DNA from: Arsenicitalea aurantiaca | GTDB lineage: Bacteria > Pseudomonadota > Alphaproteobacteria > Rhizobiales > Devosiaceae | Length of the DNA: 64,000 nucleotides | Direction: 5' to 3' | Assembly (NCBI RefSeq): GCF_003994485.1 | Contig: NZ_RZNJ01000003.1 | Span: 496,525-560,524, forward strand | Shown here: positions 62,252-64,000 of the stretch, piece by piece | Layout of the letters: every line of letters begins with the position of its first letter | Position numbering within the stretch: position 1 is the first letter of the stretch | Program-made: the position numbers and the translations under genes | Notes under the pieces: model-generated | Seen by the model: only the letters and a program-made list of their open reading frames with translations | Databases searched by the model: none | What the model was told of the DNA's origin: nothing

Positions 62252-63549
62252 GCGTCGGACTCGAAGTCATCGCAATCGGGTTCGCCCTCATGCTGGGCCT
62301 TCTCGCGCTCGGCATGCATATCGGCACCGCCCTCTTCGCCACCGCCGCCCTGGGTGGTTTCTGGTTCTTCGGCGACATCATGTTCCGCCCTTTCGGAACG
62401 CTGATGTGGAGCACGCTCAACAACTTCCTGCTCGTCTCCATCCCGCTCTACGTCCTGATGGGCGAGATCCTCGTGCGCGGCGGCATCACGGCGCGGATGT
62501 ATACCGCGATCGACGACTGGCTGCGGCGCCTGCCCGGCGGGCTGCTGCATACCAACATCGCCGCATCGACGGTCTTCGCCTCGATTTCGGGCTCGTCGGT
62601 CGCCACTGCCGCAACCATCGGGACGGTCGCCTTCCCCGCCTTCCGCAACAAGCGCTATTCGGAGCGCTGGGTGCTCGGAACGGTGGCGAGCGGGGCGACG
62701 CTGGGCATCCTCATCCCGCCCAGCATCAACCTCATCATTTTCGGGGCGATGACGAACACCTCGATCGGCCAGCTCTTTCTCGCGGGGGTCGTGCCCGGGG
62801 TGCTGCTCGCCCTGCTCTTCATGGGCTGCGTGGTGATCGCGAGCGTCATCAATCCATCGGTTTCGGAAAACTCCCCGCCCGACGAGCTCGCCGTGCGCCT
62901 GCGGCGCCTGCGCGATCTCCTGCCGCCGCTCGTCGTCTTCATCGGGGTCATGGGCAGCATCTATACCGGCTGGGCCACCCCCACCGAAGCTGCCGGCCTC
63001 GGCGTCGTCGCAGCCACCATCCTCGTTGCGGCCTACCGGCAGTTCACCTGGCAGCTCTTCATCGAAAGCCTGCTGTCGACGGTCAAGGTCACGGCGATGA
63101 CGCTGCTCATCCTGATCGCGGCCTTTTATCTCAACTTCATCGTGGGCGTGCTCGGCATTCCCGAACAGATCACCAATGCGATGAGCCAGATTTCGGTGCC
63201 GGGCTGGCAGATGGTGATCATCCTCGTGCTCGTCTATGTCGCGCTCGGCTGCTTCATGGATTCGCTCGCCATGATGATCGCGACCACGCCCATCGTGCTG
63301 CCCGTCGTCCTCGCCATCGGCTACGATCCGCTCTGGTTCGGCATCTTCCTCGTGCTCATGTGCGAGATTGCGCTCATCACGCCGCCCGTGGGCATGAATC
63401 TCTTCGTCGTCCAGGCGGTACGCGGGCGCGGGTCGGTGACCGATGTGATCAAGGGCGTCCTGCCCTTCATCGGCTGCTTCCTCGTGCTCGTCGCACTCAT
63501 CACCGCCTTCCCCCAGATCGTGACTTGGCTGCCCAGGAGCCTGATGTGA
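62248..63549 (+). CDS. TRAP transporter large permease (DctM)
   Basis: A 433-residue DctM protein with about 12 helices: SIPLYVLMGEILVRGGITARMYTAI, SGSSVATAATIGTVAFPAF, ILIPPSINLIIFGAMTNTSIGQLF, and ALITPPVGMNLFVVQ. Its stop overlaps the amidohydrolase start in GTGA, so the enzyme is translationally coupled to the transporter. Confidence 0.92.
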   Translation: MSVGLEVIAIGFALMLGLLALGMHIGTALFATAALGGFWFFGDIMFRPFGTLMWSTLNNFLLVSIPLYVLMGEILVRGGITARMYTAIDDWLRRLPGGLLHTNIAASTVFASISGSSVATAATIGTVAFPAFRNKRYSERWVLGTVASGATLGILIPPSINLIIFGAMTNTSIGQLFLAGVVPGVLLALLFMGCVVIASVINPSVSENSPPDELAVRLRRLRDLLPPLVVFIGVMGSIYTGWATPTEAAGLGVVAATILVAAYRQFTWQLFIESLLSTVKVTAMTLLILIAAFYLNFIVGVLGIPEQITNAMSQISVPGWQMVIILVLVYVALGCFMDSLAMMIATTPIVLPVVLAIGYDPLWFGIFLVLMCEIALITPPVGMNLFVVQAVRGRGSVTDVIKGVLPFIGCFLVLVALITAFPQIVTWLPRSLM

Positions 63550-64000
63550 CAAAGACAATCTGCATTCGCAACGCCGCGTGGATCATCGGGTGGAGCGAAG
63601 CCCAGGACGACCATGTCTACCTTCGCGATGGCGACGTCGCCTGGACCGGCGACAGGCTGGTCCAGGTCGGCGGACGCTATGAGGGCACGGTCGACACCGA
63701 GATCGATGGCCGAACCCGCCTCGTCATGCCCGGGCTCATCGACATCCATTGCCATCCGACCCAGACCCCGATCTATCGCGGCTTCGTCGAGGAGTTCGGC
63801 GATCCCCGGCTCTTTTTCAACGGGCGGCAGGATTTCCGGCAGAGCTTCGTTCAGGACGAGCCGGCCATGCGTGCCTCGGCGCGTTACGGGCTCGCCGAAA
63901 TGGCGGCTGCAGGGATAACCACCATCGTCGACCTTTCCCATGCCTATCCGGGCTGGCTCGACATCCTCGATGAGAGTGGGCTCAGGGTCTGGGTGGCGCC
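63546..64000 (+). CDS. Amidohydrolase-family protein, N-terminal part
   Basis: The gene is cut by the right edge; 151 residues are visible. It starts with GTG overlapping the DctM stop. An N-terminal beta domain (WTGDRLVQVGGRY) leads to VMPGLIDIHCHPTQTP, the His-x-His metal motif of the chlorohydrolase/cytosine-deaminase amidohydrolases, then GLAEMAAAGITTIVDLSHAYPGW. Its substrate is presumably what the TRAP system brings in. Confidence 0.82.
   Translation, partial: MTKTICIRNAAWIIGWSEAQDDHVYLRDGDVAWTGDRLVQVGGRYEGTVDTEIDGRTRLVMPGLIDIHCHPTQTPIYRGFVEEFGDPRLFFNGRQDFRQSFVQDEPAMRASARYGLAEMAAAGITTIVDLSHAYPGWLDILDESGLRVWVA

Overview
The window is a 64 kb piece of a GC-rich, densely packed bacterial genome. 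Base composition, gene style and families (RbsA-type, NitT/TauT, dipeptide and polyamine-type ABC transporters, two TRAP systems, many SDRs, an AztD zinc chaperone, a Zur-like palindrome) fit an alphaproteobacterium, most likely Hyphomicrobiales (Devosia/Pelagibacterium-like) or Rhodobacterales; the genus cannot be fixed from this sequence. No rRNA, tRNA, IS element, integrase or CRISPR array was seen.

Layout. 1-1.9 kb: end of a LacD/YihT-like aldolase and a ROK sugar kinase fused to a second P-loop kinase domain. 2.1-3.1 kb: a DUF1624 membrane protein. 3.3-6.6 kb: TPP riboswitch followed by ykoF-thiX-thiZ-thiY for uptake of a thiamine precursor. 6.6-9.6 kb: an SDR without its catalytic pair, a cytosine-deaminase-like amidohydrolase and a TVP38/DedA protein. 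9.7-18.0 kb: a ketohexose module (GatZ-like protein, PfkB kinase, ROK repressor, RbsB/C/A-type transporter, tagatose-3-epimerase-like isomerase). 18.0-20 kb: a 15-bp-period minisatellite, an operator-like palindrome and two SDR genes. 20-29.7 kb: an orphan NitT/TauT binding protein, a secreted pentapeptide-repeat protein, LysR, two RibD/DHFR-like proteins, a methyltransferase, an AT-richer HEPN-like gene, a polysaccharide deacetylase, gamma-glutamyltransferase and DUF1003.

29.7-40 kb is one long minus-strand catabolic operon: RraA-like aldolase, dipeptide-type ABC transporter, enolase-superfamily dehydratase, AstE-like deacylase and an L-arabinonate-type dehydratase, with a divergent Hyi-type isomerase. 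41-44.7 kb: AztD and a divergent Sel1/unknown envelope cassette around a Zur-like site. 44.7-49.6 kb: TRAP transporter with a galactonate-dehydratase-like enzyme and a divergent GntR/FCD regulator. 49.7-54.3 kb: polyamine-type ABC operon with an Asp/Glu-racemase-like enzyme. 54.6-60.3 kb: SDR, FGGY kinase, amidohydrolase and DeoR, with BtpA divergent. 60.5-64 kb: second TRAP system, coupled to an amidohydrolase cut by the window edge.

The common theme is scavenging of sugars, sugar acids and small N-containing compounds, each module with its own transporter, enzymes and regulator. Less ordinary signals are the ROK/P-loop fusion, a matched pair of operator palindromes in the ketohexose region, a perfect GC-rich stem-loop behind every solute-binding-protein gene (two share the same 11-nt stem arm), the 15-bp minisatellite, and an SDR carrying a collagen-like Gly-X-Y insert.
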